Part shown: piece after piece, positions 35,153-45,225 of the stretch
Layout of the letters: the number at the start of each line of letters is the position of its first letter
How positions within the stretch are numbered: position 1 is the first letter of the stretch
From: Chloroflexota bacterium
Lineage (GTDB): Bacteria > Chloroflexota > Anaerolineae > Anaerolineales > Anaerolineaceae
Length of the DNA: 62,118 nucleotides
Assembly (NCBI GenBank): GCA_009773005.1
Contig: WOUT01000011.1
Span: 1-62,118, forward strand
Direction of reading: 5' to 3'
The notes under the pieces: generated by a model
Database searches by the model: none
What the model saw: only the letters and a program-made list of their open reading frames with translations
What the model was told of the DNA's origin: nothing
Translations under genes and position numbers: made by a program

Positions 35153-37713
35153 GCTGACACCACGTGGATTTGAGAACCCGATGCTTCTTTGGTCACTTCT
35201 ATGCGCGCAGAGAAGGCATCTTTGAGTTCTTCCAAATGGGTAATGACGAGGATTTTGGCGAAATCAGTCCGTACTAGGTTGATGGCTTCGATCAAACGCT
35301 GGCGGCCTTCCGCGTCTTGACTGCCAAAACCTTCATCGATTACCAGGGTCTGCAATCTGGCGCCAGAGCGGCGAGCGAGCACGCGGCTCAATGCAAGGCG
35401 AATGGCAAAGTTGACCCTGAAGGCTTCCCCCCCGGAGAATAATTCATATTCACGTTCCCCTGCAGAATCTCTGATCAGGATGTCTAGAGTTTCCTTGCGG
35501 TCATCCCGTTTCTTGTCACGAAACTCGCGCTGGGTCTCAAATTTGACAGACATACCACTAGCGCTGAGCCGGTCAAGGATGTCGTTGGCGTGACTCTCAA
35601 TTTCCGGCAAGGCTTGCTCAATCAACAAAGCCGGGATGCCGTCCTTGCCAAAAGCGCGTTCCAGAATCTTTAGATTCGAGATCTTCAGGTTGACAGTCTC
35701 TTTTTCTTCCAGTTTCACAAGCTTTTGTGCTTGTTGAATTTTCAGAACGTCAACCTGATTCTGGGCGTAGCCCACTTCTGTGAGCAGTTTGTTGACGTCT
35801 ACTTGAATTGAATAATACTCCTTTTCCAATTGGGAGAGGTCCGGTGAGGCGGCTGATGTTTCATTCATCTTTTGGCCATCGGACTGGAATTCTTCTTCAA
35901 GTTCTTGCAGGTGTTCCTCAGCAGAGCAGATCGCTTTTTCCAGACTTTCAATTTCCCGTTCCAAAGGGGCTAATGTGCTTTTTGCCTGTTCCAATTGCAG
36001 CAGGCTTTGTTGGCTTTCTCGTCCAGTTAATTCGATTTTGCGAATTTCTTCGTGGGTTGCGGCATCATATCCGAGTTTTTTTAGTTCTTCATCGATTACA
36101 ACCAGTTCAGCACGCGCATCCTGGGCGAATGTTTCGTTTAGCAGGATCTTTTGAATGGATTCCAACCTTACAAGACCATTGGACATCCAATTCTCTATAT
36201 CGACCTGATTTTTCCGAAATTCCTCTGATTTCACATCAAAGAGACGCTGCTGAAGCTTTAGATCCGCATCAACCCTCTGCAGAGCGAGTAATTCAGTTTC
36301 TTTTTCGCGGAACAATGTGTCGCAATGCTCAAAGATCTTTTGATTCTCCCGGTGGGCGTTGCCTTTTTCTTTTCCGCGGAGATTCAATTCGCCCATTAAC
36401 CGGTGACGCTCGGCGGAATTAAGCGGCTTTTCACAGGTTGGGCAAATTGCTCCAGTCGTCGCTTGCAGAGTGGAAATACGCTCCTTGAGTTCGTCCATCG
36501 CTACCTTTAGAGCGGAATTTTCAGCTTTTACGCGAGCTTTTTCAGCCAGCAACTCGCGCATATCGTTCTCTAAAACGGATCGCATCTCAAGCTGGTCTGA
36601 ATCCGTTTTAATCGCCTGTTGGAATTCCTCCACTTGCATCAAAAGGGACGGCATACCTTCTTGGAGGGTGGTGAATGTTTTATTTGTCGCAATTAAATTA
36701 TTTAGCTCGGTCTGCAGGCTTGCACGCTCTACTTCAATCTTAAGCAGCGGCGAATGGCGCTTTATTTCGAATTGCCGAAAATTTGATGCAATGGTTTCCC
36801 ATTCTGCGAGAGTTTTTTGATTCTTGAGCCACTGTTCGTGTTCCACACGGATATTATTCTCGTTTTCGATCTGCTGCCTGAATTGCTTGCGTTCTTCCTG
36901 CCGGGCTCGCAGATCATCCACCTGCCTGTCCAGTTCGGCATGCAATCGCTTGATCTCCAGAGATTGTTTTTCGATCCGCTTCATTTCGTTTTCAATGCGG
37001 TCTGAGATCAATCGCTGTTGGTCCAAAAGCGCTTTTCGGGCATCCACCAACTCTTTTTTTGTGGCATATTCTTTATTGAGGGCATTAAAACGCGCGTGTC
37101 TATCATCTGTTTCTTTAAGTTCTGTTTCGATCTCGGTTATCGCCCCTTCAATGTTTGCCAGTTCGATTTCAAAACCGCGCCGTCTGCGGGCAGCTTCTTC
37201 TTTATACAATTCCCAGGTTTCCAAACCAAGGATTGCCGCGAGGATGCGTTTGCGGTCGCCGGGGCGCTGTTGGGCGAATAGATCGGCTTTTCCTTGCAGA
37301 AAAAACGAAGCATTGGTGAAGGTTTCGTAATCCAAACGCAGGGTCTGACGGATGCGGTCTTCGGTGGCGCGCAGGGTAGCTTCGGTGAGCGGTTTCCAGT
37401 TCCCCGCTGAGGACTGAATGAAGAAATCAAGTGTGGCAGTTTTCTCCTTCTGTTTGCTGCGCTGAACCCGGTACACTGCGTTCTCATAGTTAAAATCCAG
37501 CACAACTTCAGCAGCAGGGGAACGGTGATTGATGATCGTGTCGTCACGGCGCCTGGCTTCACCAAACAAGACCCAGGTGATCGCATCCAAAAGAGATGAT
37601 TTGCCCGCTCCATTGGAACCAGAGATGCAAGCCAGGTCAAAACTGTCAAAATGAAGGTCAACCGGATCGTAGTAAGACAAAAAACCTTTGATCTGCAATC
37701 GGACCGGAATCAT
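35149..37713 (-). CDS. sbcC: SbcC/Rad50-like ATPase
   Basis: An 854-residue SMC-like ATPase subunit of the SbcCD nuclease, which opens DNA hairpins and processes double-strand ends. Walker A is GSNGAGKS (32-39). Two long coiled coils flank a zinc hook with CPTC near residue 424. The C-terminal lobe has the ABC signature LFSGGEAFRVNFA and Walker B TLVIDEGFGSQD. The ATG overlaps the preceding membrane-protein stop in ATGA, and its own stop overlaps the next ATG likewise. It is separated from sbcD by a CNNM-type gene, which is unusual. Confidence 0.93.
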   Translation of the reverse strand: MIPVRLQIKGFLSYYDPVDLHFDSFDLACISGSNGAGKSSLLDAITWVLFGEARRRDDTIINHRSPAAEVVLDFNYENAVYRVQRSKQKEKTATLDFFIQSSAGNWKPLTEATLRATEDRIRQTLRLDYETFTNASFFLQGKADLFAQQRPGDRKRILAAILGLETWELYKEEAARRRRGFEIELANIEGAITEIETELKETDDRHARFNALNKEYATKKELVDARKALLDQQRLISDRIENEMKRIEKQSLEIKRLHAELDRQVDDLRARQEERKQFRQQIENENNIRVEHEQWLKNQKTLAEWETIASNFRQFEIKRHSPLLKIEVERASLQTELNNLIATNKTFTTLQEGMPSLLMQVEEFQQAIKTDSDQLEMRSVLENDMRELLAEKARVKAENSALKVAMDELKERISTLQATTGAICPTCEKPLNSAERHRLMGELNLRGKEKGNAHRENQKIFEHCDTLFREKETELLALQRVDADLKLQQRLFDVKSEEFRKNQVDIENWMSNGLVRLESIQKILLNETFAQDARAELVVIDEELKKLGYDAATHEEIRKIELTGRESQQSLLQLEQAKSTLAPLEREIESLEKAICSAEEHLQELEEEFQSDGQKMNETSAASPDLSQLEKEYYSIQVDVNKLLTEVGYAQNQVDVLKIQQAQKLVKLEEKETVNLKISNLKILERAFGKDGIPALLIEQALPEIESHANDILDRLSASGMSVKFETQREFRDKKRDDRKETLDILIRDSAGEREYELFSGGEAFRVNFAIRLALSRVLARRSGARLQTLVIDEGFGSQDAEGRQRLIEAINLVRTDFAKILVITHLEELKDAFSARIEVTKEASGSQIHVVSA

Positions 37714-39050
37714 TTATTGGCTCCAATTTCCTTGGGGGGATTCGGCCGGGGAGAGTCATATTTAATGACCAGCACTTTATCCACCCGGCGGTTATCCATG
37801 TCCATGATCTCGAACCGGAAGTTGATCCAATGGAAATGCTGGCCGGCGGTCGGGATGGAGCCGATCTGGTTCATCACGAACCCCCCCACGGTTTGGTAAC
37901 CGACTTTAATTTCTTCAGGGAGTTCATCCACTTCAAGCAGCTCTTTTAGCTCATCGATCGGCAGCAACCCATCCAACAGGTAAGACCCGTCTTCGCGGAC
38001 GACGATGCCAGGCTCGTTTACTTCATCATAACTTGGGATGTTGCCGACGATGGCTTCGAGTACATCAAACAACGTGACCATCCCCAACAATCCGCCATAT
38101 TCATCGATTACCATGGCTTCATGTACACCGGCTTCACGCGCCATTTCCAACATGCGCAGGGCAGGGGTATTTTCCGGCACGAACAGCGGTTTTGAGACCA
38201 GTTGAAGCACGTCATAGGGCGTATTGGTGATGTGTTTTTCTAAGACATCTTTGGCATTCAAGATCCCAACTACATTGTCGAGTGTGGCTTGTGCCACCGG
38301 AAAGCGGGAATGGGTGCTTTCGAGGATTTGTTTCAACAATTGTTCAGGAGGGTCATTCGCGTCCAGCCATTCGATCCCGGTGCGTGGAGTCATGATGGCG
38401 TTAATGGAACGGTCGTTCAATCGGAAGACGCTCTCGACCATGTCTTGCTCCGCTTCACCAAAAATGCCCACCTGTGCGCCTTGTTCAATCAGAACCTTGA
38501 TCTCGTGTTCGGTGATGGGCGGCTCCTTGGAGGCTGATATTCCCATGAGTTTGAGTCCAAGGTCGGTGGAAGCCGAAAGCAAGTGCACTACCGGAGACAT
38601 GGATTTTGAGAGAAACCGCATGAAACCAGCAACGCGCGCGGCGATCTTTTCGGGGTCGTTCATCGCCAGACGTTTGGGGATCAATTCGCCCAACACCAAA
38701 GAAAAATAGGTGGTCAGCAGAACAACGATCACAATGGATATGCCCGACGCGTAAGACTCCAACCAGGGAACTGATATCAGCCATCCGGTTAAGCGCGCTG
38801 CAAGGGTTGCGCCGCCCAAAGCGCCGGTTAATATTCCCACCAGGGTGATGCCCACCTGAACCGCCGAAAGCATGCGGCTTGAGGATTTGGTCAGTTCGAG
38901 GGCTGACTTTGCTCCTTTGTCGCCATCCTCGGCGCGCTGTTCAAGTCTGACCTTGCGTGCCGAGATCAATGCCAACTCTGACATGGCAAAGAATCCGTTG
39001 ATCAGGATGAGAATGAGGATGAACAGGATCTCGAGCAAAAGGCTAGACAT
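37710..39050 (-). CDS. CNNM/CorC-type membrane protein (hemolysin family)
   Basis: A 446-residue protein with an N-terminal DUF21/CNNM membrane domain (three to four helices, about 5-190), two CBS domains (about 215-345; TPRTGIEWLDA and the PVAQATLDNVVGI segment) and a C-terminal CorC_HlyC domain (about 360-440). Family members are Mg2+ or Co2+ transporters or their regulators, despite the old hemolysin name. It lies between sbcD (5 bases) and sbcC (4-base overlap), so it is expressed with the nuclease. This may supply Mg/Mn sensing, but that is inference. Confidence 0.9.
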   Translation of the reverse strand: MSSLLLEILFILILILINGFFAMSELALISARKVRLEQRAEDGDKGAKSALELTKSSSRMLSAVQVGITLVGILTGALGGATLAARLTGWLISVPWLESYASGISIVIVVLLTTYFSLVLGELIPKRLAMNDPEKIAARVAGFMRFLSKSMSPVVHLLSASTDLGLKLMGISASKEPPITEHEIKVLIEQGAQVGIFGEAEQDMVESVFRLNDRSINAIMTPRTGIEWLDANDPPEQLLKQILESTHSRFPVAQATLDNVVGILNAKDVLEKHITNTPYDVLQLVSKPLFVPENTPALRMLEMAREAGVHEAMVIDEYGGLLGMVTLFDVLEAIVGNIPSYDEVNEPGIVVREDGSYLLDGLLPIDELKELLEVDELPEEIKVGYQTVGGFVMNQIGSIPTAGQHFHWINFRFEIMDMDNRRVDKVLVIKYDSPRPNPPKEIGANK

Positions 39051-39055
39051 TCGGT

Positions 39056-40309
39056 TTACTCGGTTTCTTCGGTTTGGTCAGAACCGCCTGATACGCTCTG
39101 GATGATCGACCCTGCCAGGGCTTGCAGGGTATCCAATTCTTTGGGTTCAGTCCTGACCGACTCCCAGTAGATTTTCAATAATTCCAGCGGAGTGAGACTG
39201 GCAATGGTCTGGTCGGCAGGCAGCCGCAGACGAGCTTCTTCCTGCGGGCGGCGTACTAGATGGAACTCAAACGCGGACGAGCATTTCTCACGCAGCGCAG
39301 TTTCATCCAAGAAGACATCCAGATCGCGGGGATATTCTATCGTCAGCCGCAGGATCGAATCGTTGATATGCATATTTTCGGGCAGCGCCGTAAGGATCTT
39401 CTCCATCATCTTGTCGTTAGAAGTGATCTTTACACCGAGATCAATATAGCGACGGCCATCCAATCTATGCGCTTCGAAAGTGGTGTGCCCTTTATCAACT
39501 TCCGCGATGATGAAATATTTGTCATCCGCGGCTTCGCCAAAATCAACACGCTCGATCGAGCCAGGGTAGATCACTGGCGGGTGCGCGCCCGGGTTCAAGT
39601 TCTGATGTTTATGAATGTGTCCGAGGGCGACATAATCCAGACGCTTGTCTTTTACCAGCGCGCCCGGAAGAACAAGGTCTTTGCCGAGCATGACGGTGCG
39701 TTCGTTGCCGTAAAGCGCGCCTTGCACCGAGCCGTGGGCGGTGAGAATGGCGGGCAAGGAGGGATCCAGATGATCCATCCAATCCTCGAGGATTTGAGTA
39801 AGCCTCACTTCGATCTCTTCATTCAGCTTGTCGCTGTCCGAAGCGGAGAGTTCCATGGCAGCCATCAACCCGGAGCGAAACACCCATGGCAGGGCGAGCA
39901 CTTGCAAGGGCAAACCCCACAGATCAGCCGGCTTGAGGAATTCAGGTTTATAGAGCACGCGCACATGCGGCACTTCAAGCGTGTCAAATTCCTGCAAGGT
40001 GTGGGCGCGCCCGCTGGCCGGGCTGATATCATGATTGCCGACCAGCAGCAGAGTGGGAATGCCGGAATTGGATAGCCGCATGATGCGGCGTCCCCATTCA
40101 CGTTGAAAAGTGGGCGAGGGGGAACGGTCTTTATAGGCGTCACCAGCGAAGATCACCAGATCTACTTTTTCGGTGATCGCGGTATTCACGATGGTATCAA
40201 GCGCTTTCAGAAAATCCAGCACACGAATCGGCAGTCCGGATTCAGCATCGTGCTTCCCATACGTCGCAATGTCGATGTGTGCGTCGGCAAAATGTAGAAC
40301 TTTAACCAT
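39056..40309 (-). CDS. sbcD: SbcD/Mre11-like exonuclease
   Basis: A 417-residue calcineurin-fold nuclease, the partner of SbcC. Metal-binding motifs are in order: FADAHID (D9, H11), VIFAGDAYKD, LLVGNHDIS, ILTAHGSVQG and LGHIHKHQ. The C-terminal part (about 290-400) would be the capping and SbcC-binding region. The two-metal site favours Mn2+. It leads the operon that continues with CNNM, SbcC, two glycosyltransferases and the ADP-ribosylglycohydrolase. Confidence 0.93.
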   Translation of the reverse strand: MVKVLHFADAHIDIATYGKHDAESGLPIRVLDFLKALDTIVNTAITEKVDLVIFAGDAYKDRSPSPTFQREWGRRIMRLSNSGIPTLLLVGNHDISPASGRAHTLQEFDTLEVPHVRVLYKPEFLKPADLWGLPLQVLALPWVFRSGLMAAMELSASDSDKLNEEIEVRLTQILEDWMDHLDPSLPAILTAHGSVQGALYGNERTVMLGKDLVLPGALVKDKRLDYVALGHIHKHQNLNPGAHPPVIYPGSIERVDFGEAADDKYFIIAEVDKGHTTFEAHRLDGRRYIDLGVKITSNDKMMEKILTALPENMHINDSILRLTIEYPRDLDVFLDETALREKCSSAFEFHLVRRPQEEARLRLPADQTIASLTPLELLKIYWESVRTEPKELDTLQALAGSIIQSVSGGSDQTEETE

Positions 40310-40345
40310 GGTTAATCCCAGCCCGTCTGTGTTTCACTGTTTGGT

Positions 40346-41653
40346 CTATGGCGTCACTCCAAGCAATTGCAGCTGCTCAAGGCTCGGCGCGAAGTTATCG
40401 TGATATTTAAGGGCAGCACGCAAGTCTTTGATGGCTGCGTCCTGGTCGCCGAGCGCCAATTCAGCCAAAGCCCGCCAGTGGTAACTCTCTTCAAGTATGG
40501 GTTCGACCATGGCAGATAAGGTTGTATCAGCCAGGTTGATCACATCTGGATAACGAGCGCTAAAATAATAAGCAAAGTATGGGCCAGTCTGGTACCAGAG
40601 CATACGCCACGGGCGCTCTTTTTTTGTGATGTTGGGATAAATATTAAACGCCATATCATAAGCAACGGAAGCGTTGGTATAATCCCGAAGTTTATAGAGA
40701 CTGGTGCCCGCGTTATACCAGGCAAAATACTGTTCACGCGGTTCGGGGAGGGAAGAGGTTTCCAGTACAGCGCGGTCATAGGCAATTCGGAAGGCGTTCG
40801 TCTCGTCTGCCAGAGGACCCAGCGTGTTAAGCACATCATTGAGTTTATCCGTTGGGTACACCACCAGGAATATGTAGTTAAAGGCACGCCAGTTGGCCTG
40901 CAACGCTTCGTAAGTCACTTCAAAATTTGCAGCGTTCTTTTCTCTGGCTAAAAGGTACGAATCCTGAGTGAATATCACTTGTTTGGCGTCATCGTAACCG
41001 ACGACCAAATTGTAATGACCCATCCACCCGTCGAAATCATTGCCCTCAAACCCTTTTTCGATCATCACCGGAAAACCAGCGTTTAAAAGCGCTTTGATCG
41101 TATACAGGTCACCTCCCATGCGCACCAAGGCGCCCAGGTTGGGCTGCTCTTCGACAAAGGTTTGCATCTCATAAGGCATCACGTTCTTGTCGCGGTCGTT
41201 GGGTTTTAGGAAGGGAGCAACATAGTCTTGCGGGAGTTCGAATTTCAGGTCAGCAGGATAAGTCCAACCCCAATAGGAAAGATGCATTGAAAGCGTGGCT
41301 GGTCCGCAGTTGTTCCAACGCTGTGGTTCCTGTTTCACACCGGTGAGCAGAACCGAGGAGGGGAGAGGGATGGGGGTGCTGGTGGGCTGTGGAGAGGGGT
41401 CAGGTGTGGGGGATGAAATAGGGTTGAGCGCGTTCAGTGTGCCTTGCACTGCAGTGGCGACGTCATCCGGTGTGCTTTGTCCGGGTGTGAAGACGGATTG
41501 CTCAGGCGGATTTAGTTTATAGAAAATATCTGCGTAAATCTGTTGGGCATAATAGGTGACGCGCAACCATACCGGCGGCAGGCTAAGAATGGTGCCTGCA
41601 ACGATCAGCAAAGCCAGAACGCCGAAAAACACAGTTAATCTGTTTTTTCGCAT
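40346..41653 (-). CDS. C39-like peptidase domain protein with TPR repeats
   Basis: A 435-residue protein with one N-terminal membrane helix (7-28), a Pro/Thr/Ser linker (about 75-105), a papain-like C39 domain and a C-terminal TPR region (about 300-430). The catalytic triad is visible: C116 (NNCGPATLS), H213 (GHYNLVVGYDD) and D231 (TQDSY). It is probably anchored outside the membrane. The TPR part may present a substrate. Its target is unknown, and a bacteriocin or peptide processor is only one option. Confidence 0.82.
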   Translation of the reverse strand: MRKNRLTVFFGVLALLIVAGTILSLPPVWLRVTYYAQQIYADIFYKLNPPEQSVFTPGQSTPDDVATAVQGTLNALNPISSPTPDPSPQPTSTPIPLPSSVLLTGVKQEPQRWNNCGPATLSMHLSYWGWTYPADLKFELPQDYVAPFLKPNDRDKNVMPYEMQTFVEEQPNLGALVRMGGDLYTIKALLNAGFPVMIEKGFEGNDFDGWMGHYNLVVGYDDAKQVIFTQDSYLLAREKNAANFEVTYEALQANWRAFNYIFLVVYPTDKLNDVLNTLGPLADETNAFRIAYDRAVLETSSLPEPREQYFAWYNAGTSLYKLRDYTNASVAYDMAFNIYPNITKKERPWRMLWYQTGPYFAYYFSARYPDVINLADTTLSAMVEPILEESYHWRALAELALGDQDAAIKDLRAALKYHDNFAPSLEQLQLLGVTP

Positions 41654-41849
41654 AGTGGGATTATATCATTTTAGAGAAAGGAGTTTACTCGCGGGCGGCC
41701 ATTGACTAATCGCTAAAAATATCATCGATCACAAGGTCGATATAATCCAGTACTGGTTCAGGGAGGTGGATCAATCCGTCATTCCCGACGATGATAGCCA
41801 TGCTGGTGAGGCATTACGTGAGGACATGCATGCTGATATCATTAATGAT
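41654..41849. other. 196-base gap with a possible short gene remnant
   Basis: A 31-codon frame on the minus strand (41706-41801, starting MAIIVGNDGLIHL) is open but lacks a Shine-Dalgarno sequence and an identifiable family. It resembles a C-terminal fragment more than an intact gene. A GAAAGGAG at 41683 has no open frame directly after it. Confidence 0.25.
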
Positions 41850-42797
41850 CTAAGGAGTTGTCAACGGGTGTTGTTTAAAGAACTCCCATATCACGCGGGT
41901 GGCGTCGATGTGTTGAGAGGTATACCCCGCGATCCACGCCGGGATGGGTTCGCCGCCAGGCCAAGCATGACCGCCGCCAACGATGATGTAAAAGACTACC
42001 TCCGCGTTCTGGATGCAGTTGACGAGTCGGAAGCCGTTTACTTCTTCATCAACTGGCAGCACAAGCGGTGATGCGGCGCATTGGTTCCGCTCAGCCCACA
42101 ACTTGATCCAATCTGTAACGACAGGGAAAGGGACGTCAAAGGTACGTGAGGGACCACCTGCAAAAGGCACGACCGGGTCAGAGGTGCCGTGAAAAGCGAT
42201 CAACGGCACGGGGCGTGAAGGTTTGCACTGGTCAAGAGGGAAGACATAAGCGCCGGCGACACTGCCGATGGCGGCGATTCGGTCAGCAAGCTTGCACGCC
42301 AGTAAATAAGACATACCTCCGCCGTTAGAGAGTCCATTGGCATAAATGCGTGCCGGGTCGATATTGTAAGTTTGTTCGAGGTGGTCAACGAGATCTGAGA
42401 AGAACTGGACCTCAATCATCGAGTCACCGGGTGCGGCGGCTTCCCCCATCGTGCGCCAGCGTTTCGGAAAACCTGTGCCGGATGGATAAACAACGATAAA
42501 ACCGTTTTCATCTGCAAGGTCATTCCAATGGCTGATCTGCGCCTGGTGCGCCGGCCACTCCGCAAAGCCGTGGATGCTGATAACCAACGGCGTGGGTGTG
42601 TTAGGGTCGTACGAATCAGGGACGTAGAGCAGGTAGGAACGGATTTCGCCTGAAGAGATCAGTGTGGAGGTGGTCTTATCAGCCACCTTAAAAGCAGTTG
42701 CTATCGCAAGCGCTAAAAGAAGGAAGATCCCGATTAGCGTGAGCAGGATATTGAAAAGCGTTTTTATAAAGGGTGTTTTTGGAGCAGTTATTACCAT
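41850..42797 (-). CDS. membrane-anchored PHB-depolymerase/feruloyl-esterase family hydrolase
   Basis: A 315-residue alpha/beta hydrolase of the LpqC/esterase_PHB family. An N-terminal helix (about 12-36) anchors or exports it. The catalytic triad is S157 (NGLSNGGGMS), D207 (HGTSDPVVPF) and H277 (GGGHAWPGG). HGFAEWP near 76 is the oxyanion loop, with the last glycine position altered. It likely cleaves an ester of a polymer or plant cell-wall-derived compound outside the cell. GGAG lies 10 bases before the ATG. Confidence 0.85.
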   Translation of the reverse strand: MVITAPKTPFIKTLFNILLTLIGIFLLLALAIATAFKVADKTTSTLISSGEIRSYLLYVPDSYDPNTPTPLVISIHGFAEWPAHQAQISHWNDLADENGFIVVYPSGTGFPKRWRTMGEAAAPGDSMIEVQFFSDLVDHLEQTYNIDPARIYANGLSNGGGMSYLLACKLADRIAAIGSVAGAYVFPLDQCKPSRPVPLIAFHGTSDPVVPFAGGPSRTFDVPFPVVTDWIKLWAERNQCAASPLVLPVDEEVNGFRLVNCIQNAEVVFYIIVGGGHAWPGGEPIPAWIAGYTSQHIDATRVIWEFFKQHPLTTP

Positions 42798-42865
42798 AGG
42801 ATGGCGACTCCGGTTAGAGACAAAGTTTTATTATGGTAACACTTATTGAACTTCGTCAGTCCGTG

Positions 42866-42896
42866 AAAACTGCGCTCGACATTCGGGCGCAGTTTT
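42866..42896. terminator. bidirectional hairpin terminator
   Basis: A perfect 10-bp stem, AAAACTGCGC (42866-42875) with GCGCAGTTTT (42887-42896), and an 11-base loop. On the minus strand it follows the Lys-rich gene, and on the plus strand a T run follows directly. Confidence 0.7.
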
Positions 42897-42951
42897 TAAT
42901 AATCTTTTTTGTTTCCACCTGGTTGATTTAATGAACCAATCGAAGAAAAAA

Positions 42952-43065
42952 TCAAACTGTTTGTTTTTTTTCGTTTTTCAGTTTCTTTTTTTCTTTCTGA
43001 GTCAGCTTGGGTTTCTTTTTTTGTTCCTTTTTACCCTTATCGTTCTTGCCACCACTTTCTCCCAT
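42952..43065 (-). CDS. 37-residue lysine-rich protein
   Basis: The ATG at 43065 has GAGGAG about 8 bases upstream and encodes 37 residues starting MGESGGKNDKGKKEQ, with 15 lysines and repeated KKK blocks. A longer in-frame start at 43170 exists but lacks a ribosome site. The product is a highly basic, disordered peptide without cysteines or hydrophobic helix. It may bind nucleic acid or the ribosome. A good terminator follows at 42866. Confidence 0.5.
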   Translation of the reverse strand: MGESGGKNDKGKKEQKKKPKLTQKEKKKLKNEKKQTV

Positions 43066-43241
43066 TTCATCTTCTCCTCTACTCAAATCTTTAGCGCTCG
43101 GCGTTCCGTTAAGTATAGCACTTTCGGAAGAAAATAGATTCTTTTTTACTCTATTTTTGGACCGCAACATAAGGCTTTCGATACCAAAACAATAACTCTT
43201 CCGGGACTAATCTCAATGTGCCATCTAATGTATTTAATAAG

Positions 43242-43267
43242 AAACGCACCTCAATTGAGATGCGCTT
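43242..43267 (-). terminator. dnaK terminator
   Basis: AAACGCACCTCAA and TTGAGATGCGCTT (43242-43267) form a 13-pair stem (two G-U pairs) centred on CAATTG, just past the dnaK stop. Confidence 0.55.
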
Positions 43268-43284
43268 CCATAAATTTACGCTGT

Positions 43285-45177
43285 TTATTTTTGCTCGGTG
43301 AATTCGCCGTCGATCACGTCGCCATCTGGCTTGGGATCTTCAACTGGGGAGGAGGGTTGCCCGGAAGCCGCTTGTTCAGACTGGGTATTGGCTTGCATTA
43401 CTTTGGCGTATTCCTGCTGCAGCGTCTCGGTAAGGCTCTTGATGCGGGCAGTATCTTCGCCAGTCATCGCTTGGCGCAGCTCCTGTGCTTTGGATTCCAC
43501 GCTGGCTTTCTGGTCCGCAGGGAGTTTGTCGCCAATCTCCTTGATGGCTTTCTCCACCTGGTAGGCGGCATTGTCGGCGATGTTGCGGGCTTCTGCCAGT
43601 TCCTTACGTTTCAGATCCTCCGACTCATGCGCTTTGGCTTCCTGCACCATGCGCTCAATATCATTTTTCTGCAGGTTGGTCGAGGCGGTGATGGTCACTT
43701 TTTGCTCGCGACTGGTAGCCTTATCCTGCGCGGTCACGTTGAGGATTCCGTTGGCGTCAATATCGAAGGTCACTTCGATTTGCGGGAGGCCGCGCGGTGC
43801 GTTGGGGATGCCTTCCAGACGGAAACGTCCTAGGGTCATGTTATCCGTCGCCATGGGGCGTTCGCCTTGCAGCACGTGAATATCCACAGCGGTCTGGTTA
43901 TCATCGGCGGTCGAGAATATCTGCGATTTACGGATGGGAATGGTCGTGTTGCGTTCGATGACCGGGGTCATCACTGCACCCATTGTCTCAACACCCAGCG
44001 AAAGCGGAGTAACATCCAGGAGGAGAATATCTTTTACTTCTCCGCCAAGCACACCACCCTGTATGGCTGCGCCGACTGCAACCACTTCATCCGGGTTGAC
44101 GCCCTTGTTAGGTTCCTTGTTGATCAAATTACGCACCAGATCGACTACCTGTGGCATGCGCGTAGAACCGCCAACCAGCACGAGTTCATCGATATCAGAA
44201 GGTTTTAAACTTGCGTCTTTTAGCGCGCTTTCAAAAGGTTTCTTGCAGCGGTCCAACAGATGAGCGGTCATCTGCTCGAATTTGGCGCGGCTGAGCTTGA
44301 GCATCAGGTGTTTGGGTCCGCTTGCGTCAGCAGTGACATAGGGCAGGTTGATCTCTGTCTCCATCACAGTGGACAGCTCGATCTTGGCTTTTTCAGCGGC
44401 TTCGCGCAAACGTTGAAGAGCCTGACGGTCTTTCCTTAGATCAATGCCCTGGTCCTTCTTGAATTCATCTGCCGCCCAATGGACCAACACTTCATCCCAG
44501 TCGTCGCCGCCAAGATGAGTGTCGCCGCTGGTGGATTTGACTTCGAATACGCCTTCGCCCACTTCCAATACGGAGACATCGAAGGTACCTCCGCCAAGGT
44601 CGAAAACCAGGATCTTTTCATTCTTTTTCTTGTCGAGACCGTAGGCAAGCGCAGAGGCGGTGGGTTCATTAATGATGCGCAGAACTTCGAGCCCGGCGAT
44701 CTTTCCGGCGTCTTTGGTAGCCTGACGCTGGCTGTCGTTGAAGTAAGCGGGAACAGTGATCACTGCCTGGGTAACCTTTTCTCCGAGAAAGGCTTCGGCG
44801 TCCGCTTTAAGTTTGGCAAGGATCATGGCGGAGATTTCTTGCGGTGAGTAATCGCGGTTAGTGGCTGGAATGCGCACTTGTGCATCTTTGGCGGGTCCGG
44901 CGATCACTTCATAAGGCACCATCTTGCGTTCTTGAGTGACTTCATCAAAATGACGTCCCATGAACCGTTTGATGGAAGACACAGTGTTCTCGGGGTTGAT
45001 AATAGCCTGGCGTTTGGCAGTCTGACCAACCAGCCGTTCGCCAGCTTTGGTGAAGCCGACAACAGAAGGGCACAGGCGTGAGCCCTCCGCTGTGGTAATA
45101 ACAACCGGATCTCCTCCCTGCATGACAGAGACAACCGAGTTTGTGGTTCCGAGGTCGATTCCGATAATTTTTGACAT
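43285..45177 (-). CDS. dnaK: molecular chaperone DnaK (Hsp70)
   Basis: A 630-residue Hsp70. The ATPase domain starts [16 protein letters not shown] and has [17 protein letters not shown], the phosphate-loop [14 protein letters not shown]-type segment and the [11 protein letters not shown] motif. The substrate-binding domain begins [11 protein letters not shown] (about 387), and the lid runs to about 600 with an Asp/Glu-rich tail ([14 protein letters not shown]). It is not followed by dnaJ, and no grpE or hrcA is in view, so this copy is monocistronic. No CIRCE element is present upstream. A dyad lies in its promoter instead. Confidence 0.96.
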   Translation of the reverse strand: MSKIIGIDLGTTNSVVSVMQGGDPVVITTAEGSRLCPSVVGFTKAGERLVGQTAKRQAIINPENTVSSIKRFMGRHFDEVTQERKMVPYEVIAGPAKDAQVRIPATNRDYSPQEISAMILAKLKADAEAFLGEKVTQAVITVPAYFNDSQRQATKDAGKIAGLEVLRIINEPTASALAYGLDKKKNEKILVFDLGGGTFDVSVLEVGEGVFEVKSTSGDTHLGGDDWDEVLVHWAADEFKKDQGIDLRKDRQALQRLREAAEKAKIELSTVMETEINLPYVTADASGPKHLMLKLSRAKFEQMTAHLLDRCKKPFESALKDASLKPSDIDELVLVGGSTRMPQVVDLVRNLINKEPNKGVNPDEVVAVGAAIQGGVLGGEVKDILLLDVTPLSLGVETMGAVMTPVIERNTTIPIRKSQIFSTADDNQTAVDIHVLQGERPMATDNMTLGRFRLEGIPNAPRGLPQIEVTFDIDANGILNVTAQDKATSREQKVTITASTNLQKNDIERMVQEAKAHESEDLKRKELAEARNIADNAAYQVEKAIKEIGDKLPADQKASVESKAQELRQAMTGEDTARIKSLTETLQQEYAKVMQANTQSEQAASGQPSSPVEDPKPDGDVIDGEFTEQK

Positions 45178-45225
45178 TATATTTCTCCTTTAAATCAAAG
45201 AATAATGACTTTGAATAGTATTAAT

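Noticed and set aside
39260-40075. 271-codon frame opposite sbcD
   Set aside because: Overlaps a gene with all Mre11 motifs. It is a shadow of high codon bias.
41766-42071. 101-codon plus-strand frame opposite the esterase
   Set aside because: It is antisense to the intact esterase, with no Shine-Dalgarno sequence and composition set by the opposite strand.
43216-43833. 205-codon frame opposite dnaK
   Set aside because: Mirror of the conserved dnaK C-terminus, with no start signal or family.
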